Shown in pieces: positions 8,007 through 16,303 of a DNA stretch of 64,000 nt (its first letter is position 1; every line of letters starts with the position of its first letter). The position numbers and the translations under genes are program-made. This stretch comes from CBDCUI01 sp965223115 (GTDB lineage Bacteria > Pseudomonadota > Gammaproteobacteria > UBA4575). The notes beneath the pieces are model-generated. The model ran no database searches and was not told the origin of the DNA. It was given only the letters and a program-made list of their open reading frames with translations. The stretch spans positions 1,302,001-1,366,000 of the forward strand of contig OZ244982.1 in NCBI GenBank assembly GCA_965223115.1, written 5' to 3'.

Positions 8007-9575
8007 TTATGGACCAAGCTGAACTTGATTTAACACATCTTGGTTTGGATCCACTGGGTTCTTTAATGTACCTAAGTATGACAGTAACGCGTCTTGACCA
8101 CCTTTACTTAAGCGTAAGAAGCGATCACGTACACGTTGTGCTTCGCCACCATGGAAAGCAATAGCTTCAAAAATAGAGAGCGCACGACCATCATGTAAGT
8201 ATGGAGCGGTATCGGCTAATCCCCATAACTTCATCGTAATAAAGTTACAGTTGGTAATTTCAGTACCGGCCACTTCGTTATCACAATCAGGTGTATCTAA
8301 GAAATGCGCAGTCTCGGCTAATCGAGTACCCATATTATGACGTTTGTAGTCAGAAAAAATAGGTACTTGTATACCACCACGTCTGTTTAGTTCAAATCTA
8401 GCTCCTGGATTCACATCGCTGCTAAGATCAACAGAGTAATATGCTTCCTCATCATCGTCATCAATACGATATTCAAGAACTGAACTTCGAGTATTGATAA
8501 CTGGAACATGACATCCAGAACAGCCAATTCGATTAAAGATCCTCTGACCACGACGAGCTTGCTGATCCAAATCCTGTTGGAAAGGCCGCTCAGTTGTGGT
8601 TAAGAATATGTGCATAGCAGACATCTGACCTGTTTCTAATTCATTCTCAATACCATCACCATCTGGATCACCCGGTCCAAATTCATCCACTGCTTGCATA
8701 CCAATATGGAATACCATAGCACCCACATCAAAACCGCGAACTGTAGAGAACTCACCTTTACGTCCAAAGGGTCTAACACGTAAATCTGCATCTACACCCT
8801 CAACCAGTGATGTAATGAATCCACCATTCTTGCGTGCAATAATTTTGCCAAAGTCTATCCCGTTTACAATTAAATTACGGCGAACACGTCTGTTTTCTGT
8901 TCGTGCAATGGTAGCTGCACGTTCCGCAATCGCTCGTAATCCTTCTGTGATTTCTTGACCAGCCAATTCAACACCACCCATACCTAGGTTTTTAGGTGGG
9001 TTAATTAAACGACCATCAAAGAAGGCAATGCCAAGATTGCTTAGGCTTCTACCATCTGAATCATCGATATCAATATTTTTGGTTTGAAACATTGGCGATG
9101 CAGAAATACCACCTTGACCGGCAACACCCAAAACTGCCGGTACAATAGAGTTATTTACGACTCCATGGCACTCTTGACAAGTTTGTGTATCCAAACCATT
9201 GACACGTAGAAACGTTCCATTGCCTTGTAAGGTTGGACGTCCTGTGTTGCCAATATCCGGTGCAGTAGGGTTATCAGGATTAATTCCTGGCCCATCACCA
9301 TGACCATCAGCATGTCGAAAAGGTGTCGTATAGACACGCACACCCATTTTACGAACGTCAGATAGGCTCATTCCAGGAATATCGGCTTGACTGATTGGCG
9401 CATCTAGTGCAGGCCCATTTCCAGCTCGATCATGAAAATCGGGACTGAATGCCACCCCATCATATGCATCAACTATGTCTTCTGTTAACACTCTGTTCTC
9501 TGCACTCGCACTCATAAAGGGTGCAATAGAAAGAAGCAGAGATGCAATAGATAATTTTATAAAGTGCTGTTTCAC
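8007..9575 (-). CDS. Exported di-heme oxidoreductase (DHOR/DUF1111 family)
   Basis: A periplasmic c-type cytochrome with two heme-binding motifs: CQECH at residues 133-137 and CSGCH at 352-356. The C-terminal signature around LHDGRALSIFEAIAFHGGEA and the layout match the putative di-heme oxidoreductase family, related to bacterial cytochrome c peroxidases. An acidic DPDGDG motif near 304 could bind calcium. I chose GTG 9575, not the longer frame to 9608, because GGGAGG lies five bases upstream and a clean signal peptide (basic start, hydrophobic core, SASA) begins there; the product is 522 aa. It follows the unknown exported protein at 9831-11561. Substrate unknown; the usual imelysin partner of this family is not next to it. 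Confidence 0.88.
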   Translation of the reverse strand: MKQHFIKLSIASLLLSIAPFMSASAENRVLTEDIVDAYDGVAFSPDFHDRAGNGPALDAPISQADIPGMSLSDVRKMGVRVYTTPFRHADGHGDGPGINPDNPTAPDIGNTGRPTLQGNGTFLRVNGLDTQTCQECHGVVNNSIVPAVLGVAGQGGISASPMFQTKNIDIDDSDGRSLSNLGIAFFDGRLINPPKNLGMGGVELAGQEITEGLRAIAERAATIARTENRRVRRNLIVNGIDFGKIIARKNGGFITSLVEGVDADLRVRPFGRKGEFSTVRGFDVGAMVFHIGMQAVDEFGPGDPDGDGIENELETGQMSAMHIFLTTTERPFQQDLDQQARRGQRIFNRIGCSGCHVPVINTRSSVLEYRIDDDDEEAYYSVDLSSDVNPGARFELNRRGGIQVPIFSDYKRHNMGTRLAETAHFLDTPDCDNEVAGTEITNCNFITMKLWGLADTAPYLHDGRALSIFEAIAFHGGEAQRVRDRFLRLSKGGQDALLSYLGTLKNPVDPNQDVLNQVQLGP

Positions 9576-9767
9576 TTTTTCCTCCCAATTAAATAATTGG
9601 TTTAACACTTATCCGTGCATGGGCTAGGCAAAGGATTTCGTTAAACAGCTAAAAGTTTTCAATAATCTAGTAATTTTAGAAGTGCGAATTCTTGGCACAT
9701 TCTCTTGGTCCATTTGGACTAATTAATAGACATTTTTTTGTATTCCATTACTAAATCTTAAAGCTGG

Positions 9768-9794
9768 GTGGCTAACATATTAAATGTTAGCCAC
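9768..9794 (-). promoter_or_regulatory. Intergenic hairpin between exported protein and di-heme oxidoreductase
   Basis: A perfect 11-bp stem (9768-9778 with 9784-9794) with a 5-base loop lies just after the stop of the gene at 9831. No T-run follows on the minus strand, so it looks less like a terminator than a 3'-end stabiliser or partial attenuator that sets the ratio of the two gene products. Confidence 0.55.
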
Positions 9795-9830
9795 TCATAA
9801 CTACTAAGACTTAAAGGTTCTCCTCCAAAA

Positions 9831-11561
9831 TTATTGTGCAGCTACACCAAAGGCACTGCCTGGTATATTAGAAGAACGCCCTACAAATACTAAATCGCCA
9901 GGACGGCAATCATCACCAAAGATATTGTCTGTAGTTGCACATTCGTCTGCACTTTGAAGTACTTTATATATAGCAAGATCAGTTACACCTTCAGGTGGAT
10001 ATAACCAATTACCTGCCACATTTTGACCTATGGAGCCAGGTGCTCGTGCATTCATTGCAATCAGGTATTCACCCTCACCTTTTTCAGTAATGTCCATATC
10101 CAACCCACCTGCTTCATAAAGGAAGTCAGACTGATTTCCTGGATAGCCATCACCTGGTGAATTCATGAGTTGCTCACTACCAAAGGCATCACGATTAGGA
10201 TGACTTGATACACGGTGTTGCAGTCCGTTTCCTGGTGGTGGTGCAAATGTAGGTGCATTCGGACCTGATAAATCTAGAGGAGGACCCCCATCACCGATAC
10301 CACAGGTCTCAAAACTGAAAGCACGAATGGAAATTTCAGAATCGAAAAATGCCTGTGCATACAAGGTTCCAGTTCTGGAAATCGCAGTCCAACAGGTATC
10401 AGAACCTCCATCCGGCTTATTAGGAATGATACGCTCTTTGGCACCATCTTTAGTAATGGTAAAGACTGATGTGCCCCCTTGGTTACGCTGCTGGAAGCTA
10501 CCATGCGTCATGATGACACAGTCATTATAATCTCTGCCTGAACGTGGGAATACAGAAAATCCAAAGTTATCGTTACCAGTGGTTTCACTTACCACCGGAT
10601 TAGTAAAACGTGGCGCAATATCATCAGGGTTCGTGTAACCCAACATTGTAGCCAAACTACGTGCAAAACCTGATGCATCTCTTCTTGGAGTTCCATTTAA
10701 TCTCAATTTCACAACTTCAATAATATCGTCTTCCATACCACCATCCGTTCCAGGAGGGGTGAGTGCAAAGAAGGTATTACGTTGAGAAATGATTAGCTGA
10801 CGACCTTCATTAATAAAAGAGATTTGAGCTGGGTCACCATCTTCATCACGGGTTGGTCTGTGTACAATGCGGTTGAATGTACCACGACGCGCATTGAATC
10901 TAAAAACAGTATAAGATGTAGGTTCAAAATCTTCTTCTGCTATAGGTGCTCGGTCACCACAAGTAATTCCTGTTGGAAAAAAGAATCCAACGGGTAAGCC
11001 CGGACAGCCATTAAATTCAACGGTACCTGATCCAGCATTTACAGTGGCTACCAAATCTCGGTTAACACCAAAGACTGTACGATAGTCTCTAGTCACAGCA
11101 CGTGGTTCTGCACCCACTGTAGATTTGGTATCCGTATGTGTTACACCACATTTACCAATTTTAAATGCAGAAACACTGCCTGCATTGCTATCACTGGTCG
11201 GATCTGCGCCTGCATTGATCATCAGAACATAATCGCTACTGATGATGGTAGAAAATTGGCCAGATGTAATGATTCCCGCATCGTTACCATAGCCGCCGGA
11301 TTCTACACGCTGAACCTCAGTTAGATCTCCACCATCCCGTGCATAAACGATTACACGGTTATTTTGCAAAGTACACTGAGAAACGTCCGTAGCATCTGCT
11401 GGACAGTCATAGCTATTACGGTTTTCATTTACGAATACGGCGCCTTGAGTAAGATCATAATCACAATCTCCATTATCACCGTCTCTTGCCATCGAATTTG
11501 AAAATGGGACTAAAAATAGCGCCACAATCAACGACAGCATTATTGATTTAGTTATTTTCAT
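9831..11561 (-). CDS. Exported protein of unknown function, probably beta-propeller-like
   Basis: A 576-aa protein with a typical signal peptide (residues 1-25, ending NSMA) and a perfect Shine-Dalgarno AGGAGG seven bases before ATG 11561. The mature part has about nine cysteines and repeated short strand-turn blocks (for example RVIVYARDGGDLTEVQRV near 68, SYTVFRFNARRGTFNRIV near 217), as in lactonase-like or YVTN propellers, but no family motif I can name. The GC content is clearly above the surrounding average, as for the di-heme gene that follows, which suggests both are well expressed or of a shared separate origin. A substrate or partner role for the di-heme enzyme is an inference. Confidence 0.75.
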   Translation of the reverse strand: MKITKSIMLSLIVALFLVPFSNSMARDGDNGDCDYDLTQGAVFVNENRNSYDCPADATDVSQCTLQNNRVIVYARDGGDLTEVQRVESGGYGNDAGIITSGQFSTIISSDYVLMINAGADPTSDSNAGSVSAFKIGKCGVTHTDTKSTVGAEPRAVTRDYRTVFGVNRDLVATVNAGSGTVEFNGCPGLPVGFFFPTGITCGDRAPIAEEDFEPTSYTVFRFNARRGTFNRIVHRPTRDEDGDPAQISFINEGRQLIISQRNTFFALTPPGTDGGMEDDIIEVVKLRLNGTPRRDASGFARSLATMLGYTNPDDIAPRFTNPVVSETTGNDNFGFSVFPRSGRDYNDCVIMTHGSFQQRNQGGTSVFTITKDGAKERIIPNKPDGGSDTCWTAISRTGTLYAQAFFDSEISIRAFSFETCGIGDGGPPLDLSGPNAPTFAPPPGNGLQHRVSSHPNRDAFGSEQLMNSPGDGYPGNQSDFLYEAGGLDMDITEKGEGEYLIAMNARAPGSIGQNVAGNWLYPPEGVTDLAIYKVLQSADECATTDNIFGDDCRPGDLVFVGRSSNIPGSAFGVAAQ

Positions 11562-12063
11562 AACCTACCTCCTAGTAGTTATCACTATTCATAACTTGTC
11601 TGCTTCCTGCAGTGAGAATTTATCCTCGATTGAGAATATTCCTGATCCCTTATTAATTGGGAGAAAATGCTTAAAGAAAATTAAATATGTTTTTCTTACT
11701 TAAACAATTCGCCCACATGTATCAGCGCGCGCAAGTGCACACCAAAACAATTCATAAAATTCGTTTTCAGGATGTTTACAGGCTAGGACAGGGCCTGTGT
11801 TTGAAAAATTACGTCATGTATTAAGGACGTTAGCTCAGTAAAACTGAATTTGTTCAGGACGGTTGACTAGGTCCTGAGGTATCTCCAACAACCTATTAAA
11901 GATACTTGAAATTATTATTTATTTAATCTGCTTTATAGGCCAATAACACTTTCAAATCAAGTACTAATAAAATTTTTTAGATTGAATAAAAAATTCAAAA
12001 TTCAATTAATCTACGTAAATTTAGTGAGTTACAAGTATAATTTTTAAGCAACATGAATTTTCT
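11562..12063 (-). promoter_or_regulatory. 500-base untranslated leader with stem-loops
   Basis: No gene fits here. On the minus strand it lies between the ANTAR regulator gene and the exported protein. Two GC-containing hairpins stand out in otherwise AT-rich DNA: 11854-11860 with 11871-11877 (7 bp, 10-base loop) and 11778-11783 with 11793-11798 (6 bp, 9-base loop). Both carry AGGNC-type arms. Given the ANTAR protein next door, an RNA-binding target is plausible, but the classical ANTAR target (two hexaloops with A1 and G4) was not found. Confidence 0.45.
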
Positions 12064-12687
12064 TCAATTGAGCTTTGATTTAGCTCTATCGTACATTTCA
12101 CCTGTAAATCGATTTATATTATCAACAGACTTTACTAACTCAGTTGCAATCAAAGCAATTTTTTTACGCTGATTACGGGATTCTGTCCTCAGCATCTCAA
12201 ATGCATGGTCAGAACTAATGTTATGGCGTGCCATTAATATTCCAATGGCTATGCTTATTTCACGACCTTGCTCTAGTGCCGTATTCAATTGACTCTCAGT
12301 CTGTTTTAGCCTACGTATTTCTTCTGCTCGCTGCATTGCAGACTCTAATGTAGGTAAAACATGCTCTACATCTATAGGTTTAATAAGATAACCTAATGCC
12401 CCAGCTTGTGCAGCCTGTTCAACAAACTCGTCATCAGAATATGCGGAAAGAAATATACAAGATACTTCTGCTTTTTCCATAAGCTCTCTAGCTGCGTCAA
12501 CACCAGTTATATCCGGCATCTGAAAATCCATAATGGCAAGATCAGGCTTTTTATCACAACCTATTTCTATTGCTTCTCTACCATTTCCAGCTTCTAATAT
12601 ATCAAAACCATACTGTCGCAAATTTTTTGCGAGAGTTACGCGTATCAAACGATCATCATCGGCAAGCAAAACTTGTGCTTTTGACAT
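12064..12687 (-). CDS. Response regulator with ANTAR RNA-binding output domain
   Basis: A 207-aa regulator with an N-terminal receiver (Asp10-12 pocket, phospho-acceptor Asp54, Lys103 in LIKPI), a helical linker, and a C-terminal ANTAR domain at about 135-190 (REISIAIGILMARHNISSDHAFEMLR). ANTAR regulators such as EutV, NasR and AmiR bind dual hairpins in leader RNA and prevent termination. The kinase gene 162 bases upstream belongs to the HisKA_2 type, the same pairing as EutW/EutV. The likely target is the long leader just downstream (11562-12063), which is inference. Confidence 0.92.
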   Translation of the reverse strand: MSKAQVLLADDDRLIRVTLAKNLRQYGFDILEAGNGREAIEIGCDKKPDLAIMDFQMPDITGVDAARELMEKAEVSCIFLSAYSDDEFVEQAAQAGALGYLIKPIDVEHVLPTLESAMQRAEEIRRLKQTESQLNTALEQGREISIAIGILMARHNISSDHAFEMLRTESRNQRKKIALIATELVKSVDNINRFTGEMYDRAKSKLN

Positions 12688-12849
12688 TTTACCCCTCCAA
12701 AAACAATGTCTTTATGATTTTGTTAAAAAAGTAAATAAGTTTTTTGTTGTACTTTACATTACCACTAATTTCTAATTCTATTGCTGCTTAATACAATTGA
12801 GTTGCTAATATTATGAATAAATACTCAATGCCTCCAAATATTGAATCTT

Positions 12850-15800
12850 TTAAGATATTGCTTCCAAAATTTCCACCTCAGCTGAATTAAAATCAAGCAA
12901 AACTGGTGAATTCAATATCAGTCTCGCATATACAAAATTGCTGTGCTGTCTAATCTCCAGCTCAGCCCCCTCAGGTGGCATTAAGGATTGCACCATGCCC
13001 AAACCTACTCCACCTTGCTTAGATTTCTCATTAATATCAAATTCTTGATTGTCAGACGTGTCCACTGCGTTCGCAACTTCAATAGCCAGTCCTAATGGAT
13101 CATCTTCTATTTTAATACGCACACAATCAGAATCGATTATTGACTTTGTACGATGCTTCATGGCATTTGTTATTAACTCAGAGATAATCAATGAGACTGC
13201 TATTGTTTCCTCTTCCCACAACTCAATAAAATCTTTATTTTTACATAAAACTTCAAAACTAGCTTCTTGTGAAAATAACTTTGATGATGCTCTCGTAATT
13301 TTGCTCACCAAATCTATTAAATTAACTAATCTACGTTCAGAATCAATCATCAAGTTATTTACTATTGCAATAGTATCAACTTGGTTTATTGAGGTAACCA
13401 ATACATTTTCTAACTCTGGATAAGCATCCAAATTAACTTTCAATAAACCTACTATTGCCTGTAGATTATTTTTAATGCGATGTCGCATTTCACGACCTAG
13501 TTCATCTCTTTGTACTTTCATGTGTTCCAAACGTTCTTGCTGGCTTGTTGCACGTTGTGTGATATCACGACAAAGTATTCTTAATTCACGCGGCAATCCT
13601 TCATGCGCTGCAATTAGCCGTAGTCTTTGATGCGTATTAATCACTTCTCCATTTTTATTTAATATCCTAACCTCCATCTCAAACTCGTTTATCTGATCAT
13701 GGAAGACTACATTTATATGCCTACGCGCACGTCTAATATCATTCTGGTGTAACAAATTCCAATAAGGTTTATTTAATAATTCATCTTTGGTATAGCCTAA
13801 ATAATCTGCGCAGAATTGATTTGCGGATTGTATTTTTCCAGCCGCATCAATGGAAAAATACATATCAGGTGCATTATCGTAAAGATCATGTAACCGCGCT
13901 TGACTACGCATAAGCTCTTGCTGAGCATGAACTTTTTCAGTTACATCTTGAATAATTGCCAAATAAGATACTTCGCGATTAAAAATATCATTAGTTTTTG
14001 TTGCAAACCATTCAGAATGACAAATTTCACCTGAATCTGTTGACAACTCAAAACTGAACTGCAAACTTTCTTCAATATTATTTGTTAGTACAGCATGTAA
14101 TTTTACAAGTTCATTTGTTTGGTTATGGTGTCTAACTGGCCATTCTTGTGGGGTTTTCCCAATAACTTCTTTTTTCTCCCAGCCAAGAATTTCTTCTGCC
14201 CGTTTAGACCATCTTTTTATTTTACCTTGTGAATTCCATTCAATTGTTGCTGTAGGTGCATTTTCCAAATGCAATGCAAGAGCTTGGCTTGCCTCTTCTT
14301 GTCGCTGTTTTGAGTATTGGCTTTGTAACTTGTTCGAAATCCATTCAGCCATCAATTGAACAAAATATTTCTCACTTTCAGTAAATTCTTCATCTCTCGC
14401 CTCAATACTGGAAAAGTTCAACGTTCCGTATGTATCTCCATCCAGAAATACTGGAGAACCTAAATAGGCTTCCAACTGCAATGTTTGATAGGCAGGGTGT
14501 GTTGCTATATCTGTGGTTTTTGCATGCGCAAAACCAACAGGTGTTTGTTGTTGCAATGTAAACTGACAATAAGTGATACCAAGATCAAATTTATCCCCTG
14601 TCTGGATCTTGTATTCAGGAGAAGTAGCATATACATGCATTACCGTATAACGGTCACCTTCAACATAAGAAAGAATTCCGCATTTCATACGCAAATGCCG
14701 GCACCCAATGGCTAATAAACATTGAATTTGATTATGTAGTGATGCACCGACAACAGAAATAATTGAATAAAATGACTGCATGGCTTCTTCATTTCGACGT
14801 AGAGAAATTTCTGCAGATTTACGCACTGTAATATCCGCTGAAGTACCTACCGCACGTAATGGTTTTCCATCCCCATCCCACTCTAATACACGGCCACGAT
14901 CATGTACCCAAATCCATTTCCCAGATTTGTGTTTTAGACGATGCTCATGATCATAATTATCCGTATCACCTGCCAAGTGCGCTTCATAGGTTTTTTTCAC
15001 ATCTTGCAAATCATCTTTATGTATTAAAGTATCCCATAAATTGCCTTTAAAATTTAATTCATCCTGGTTATAGCCTAACATTTCATACCAGCGTTCATTA
15101 AAAAAGAAATCACCCGATTTATAGTCAACTTCCCAAATACCATCCTGAGTACTTTCTAATGCTAATTGTAAACGTTCCTCATGTTTTCTAATTTTTTCAG
15201 AAGCTTCAAAACGCCGTTTTAAATCTTCACGATATAAAACATAAGCAATTACAGCGATTACAAATAGAATTAAAAATTTATAGATACCACTCAAAACTAC
15301 CTGTTTTAATTTGTTTGTGAATAAATCAGGACGATGCAATGAAACTACATCCCAATCTGTACCTAATACCGTTGCTACTGTGCCTACACGACGCATATCT
15401 TCTTCATCTAAATATAGATCACGTACTAAATTCAATTCCGAATCTGAAGACAAAAATTCAATAAATCCAGGATTATTGTGCTTCCACAAAACAAGCTGAT
15501 GATCAACACTTTGAAAGTCAGTCAGCAAGGGCTGAATAAGCTCGGAAGGAAAGCTAAGACCAAAAACGCCTACATGTTGATTATCTGTTACCCAGGGAAT
15601 AACAATATTGAAATGTTTAAATTCCGCACTATGATGCATGCGCACGGCATATTCATTATGTTCCTTACCTATGGATGGAAGCTGATAAATTTCTGGCTTA
15701 TCGATTTGAGTACCATCTGAATCTATAACTAATGTTCCATCTTTATTCCAAATAAGGAAATTAACTGCATCAGGATAATGTAATAGAATTTTATTCTGCA

Positions 15801-16083
15801 AATGAAAAAAGCTTGAAGTCTCAATACTACCCGCAGCTTTTACTTCATACAAAAGCTGCGATTCATTCGCAACGAACATTTTGACGCTTGATTGTAGCTG
15901 CTTAATATAATTTGCAACTTCATTTGCTGCCGACCATGTCGAATTTTGCATAACTTGCATCTGAGCGGAACGATAATCATGATATATTTCCCAAGCATTC
16001 CAAACAAGTAAGGCAAATACGGTTGACAATAGAAAAACTACAGCAGAAAACAGAACTTTCTGTTGCATAAAAGAATGCTTCAT
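12850..16083 (-). CDS. Multi-PAS/GAF sensor histidine kinase, HisKA_2 type
   Basis: A 1077-aa kinase with membrane segments at about 10-30 and 264-284 enclosing a 230-residue periplasmic sensor domain (Cache-like in size). In the cytoplasm it has PAS (300-420), GAF (440-590), PAS (605-720), PAS (730-850), a HisKA_2 domain with phospho-acceptor His868 in MRHRIKNNLQAIVGLL, and an HATPase domain (ELITNAMKHR near 965, GVGLGM near 1030). HisKA_2 kinases often pair with ANTAR regulators, and one lies directly downstream. The ATG at 16083 lacks a ribosome binding site, whereas GGAGGAGG (16124-16131) precedes an in-frame ATT at 16119 that would add 12 residues. Confidence 0.9.
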   Translation of the reverse strand: MKHSFMQQKVLFSAVVFLLSTVFALLVWNAWEIYHDYRSAQMQVMQNSTWSAANEVANYIKQLQSSVKMFVANESQLLYEVKAAGSIETSSFFHLQNKILLHYPDAVNFLIWNKDGTLVIDSDGTQIDKPEIYQLPSIGKEHNEYAVRMHHSAEFKHFNIVIPWVTDNQHVGVFGLSFPSELIQPLLTDFQSVDHQLVLWKHNNPGFIEFLSSDSELNLVRDLYLDEEDMRRVGTVATVLGTDWDVVSLHRPDLFTNKLKQVVLSGIYKFLILFVIAVIAYVLYREDLKRRFEASEKIRKHEERLQLALESTQDGIWEVDYKSGDFFFNERWYEMLGYNQDELNFKGNLWDTLIHKDDLQDVKKTYEAHLAGDTDNYDHEHRLKHKSGKWIWVHDRGRVLEWDGDGKPLRAVGTSADITVRKSAEISLRRNEEAMQSFYSIISVVGASLHNQIQCLLAIGCRHLRMKCGILSYVEGDRYTVMHVYATSPEYKIQTGDKFDLGITYCQFTLQQQTPVGFAHAKTTDIATHPAYQTLQLEAYLGSPVFLDGDTYGTLNFSSIEARDEEFTESEKYFVQLMAEWISNKLQSQYSKQRQEEASQALALHLENAPTATIEWNSQGKIKRWSKRAEEILGWEKKEVIGKTPQEWPVRHHNQTNELVKLHAVLTNNIEESLQFSFELSTDSGEICHSEWFATKTNDIFNREVSYLAIIQDVTEKVHAQQELMRSQARLHDLYDNAPDMYFSIDAAGKIQSANQFCADYLGYTKDELLNKPYWNLLHQNDIRRARRHINVVFHDQINEFEMEVRILNKNGEVINTHQRLRLIAAHEGLPRELRILCRDITQRATSQQERLEHMKVQRDELGREMRHRIKNNLQAIVGLLKVNLDAYPELENVLVTSINQVDTIAIVNNLMIDSERRLVNLIDLVSKITRASSKLFSQEASFEVLCKNKDFIELWEEETIAVSLIISELITNAMKHRTKSIIDSDCVRIKIEDDPLGLAIEVANAVDTSDNQEFDINEKSKQGGVGLGMVQSLMPPEGAELEIRQHSNFVYARLILNSPVLLDFNSAEVEILEAIS

Positions 16084-16303
16084 TGCTAAAGCATGTTTGT
16101 TATTTACTAGAGCGCTAATACTTCCTCCTCCAAGTAAAAAAAGTGCTTACCAAATTATGTTTTTGGTTTATGACACTAAAAATATAGAGCCCAGTTTTAT
16201 AATTCTACAGCTTGTTTTTATTTTTAGAATTAATATTCAACAATAAGCTGCAGAAAATATTCTAATCAATAGTATTTATTACCGCTGATTAATTATATTT
16301 TGT

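Noticed and set aside
9690..9710. Sigma-54-like TGGCAC near the di-heme gene
   Set aside because: Wrong orientation for the gene and the second element and spacing do not fit.
11562..12063. Classical ANTAR target (two hexaloops with A1 and G4)
   Set aside because: I looked for it on the minus strand and found no pair with the required loops; only larger-loop hairpins are present.
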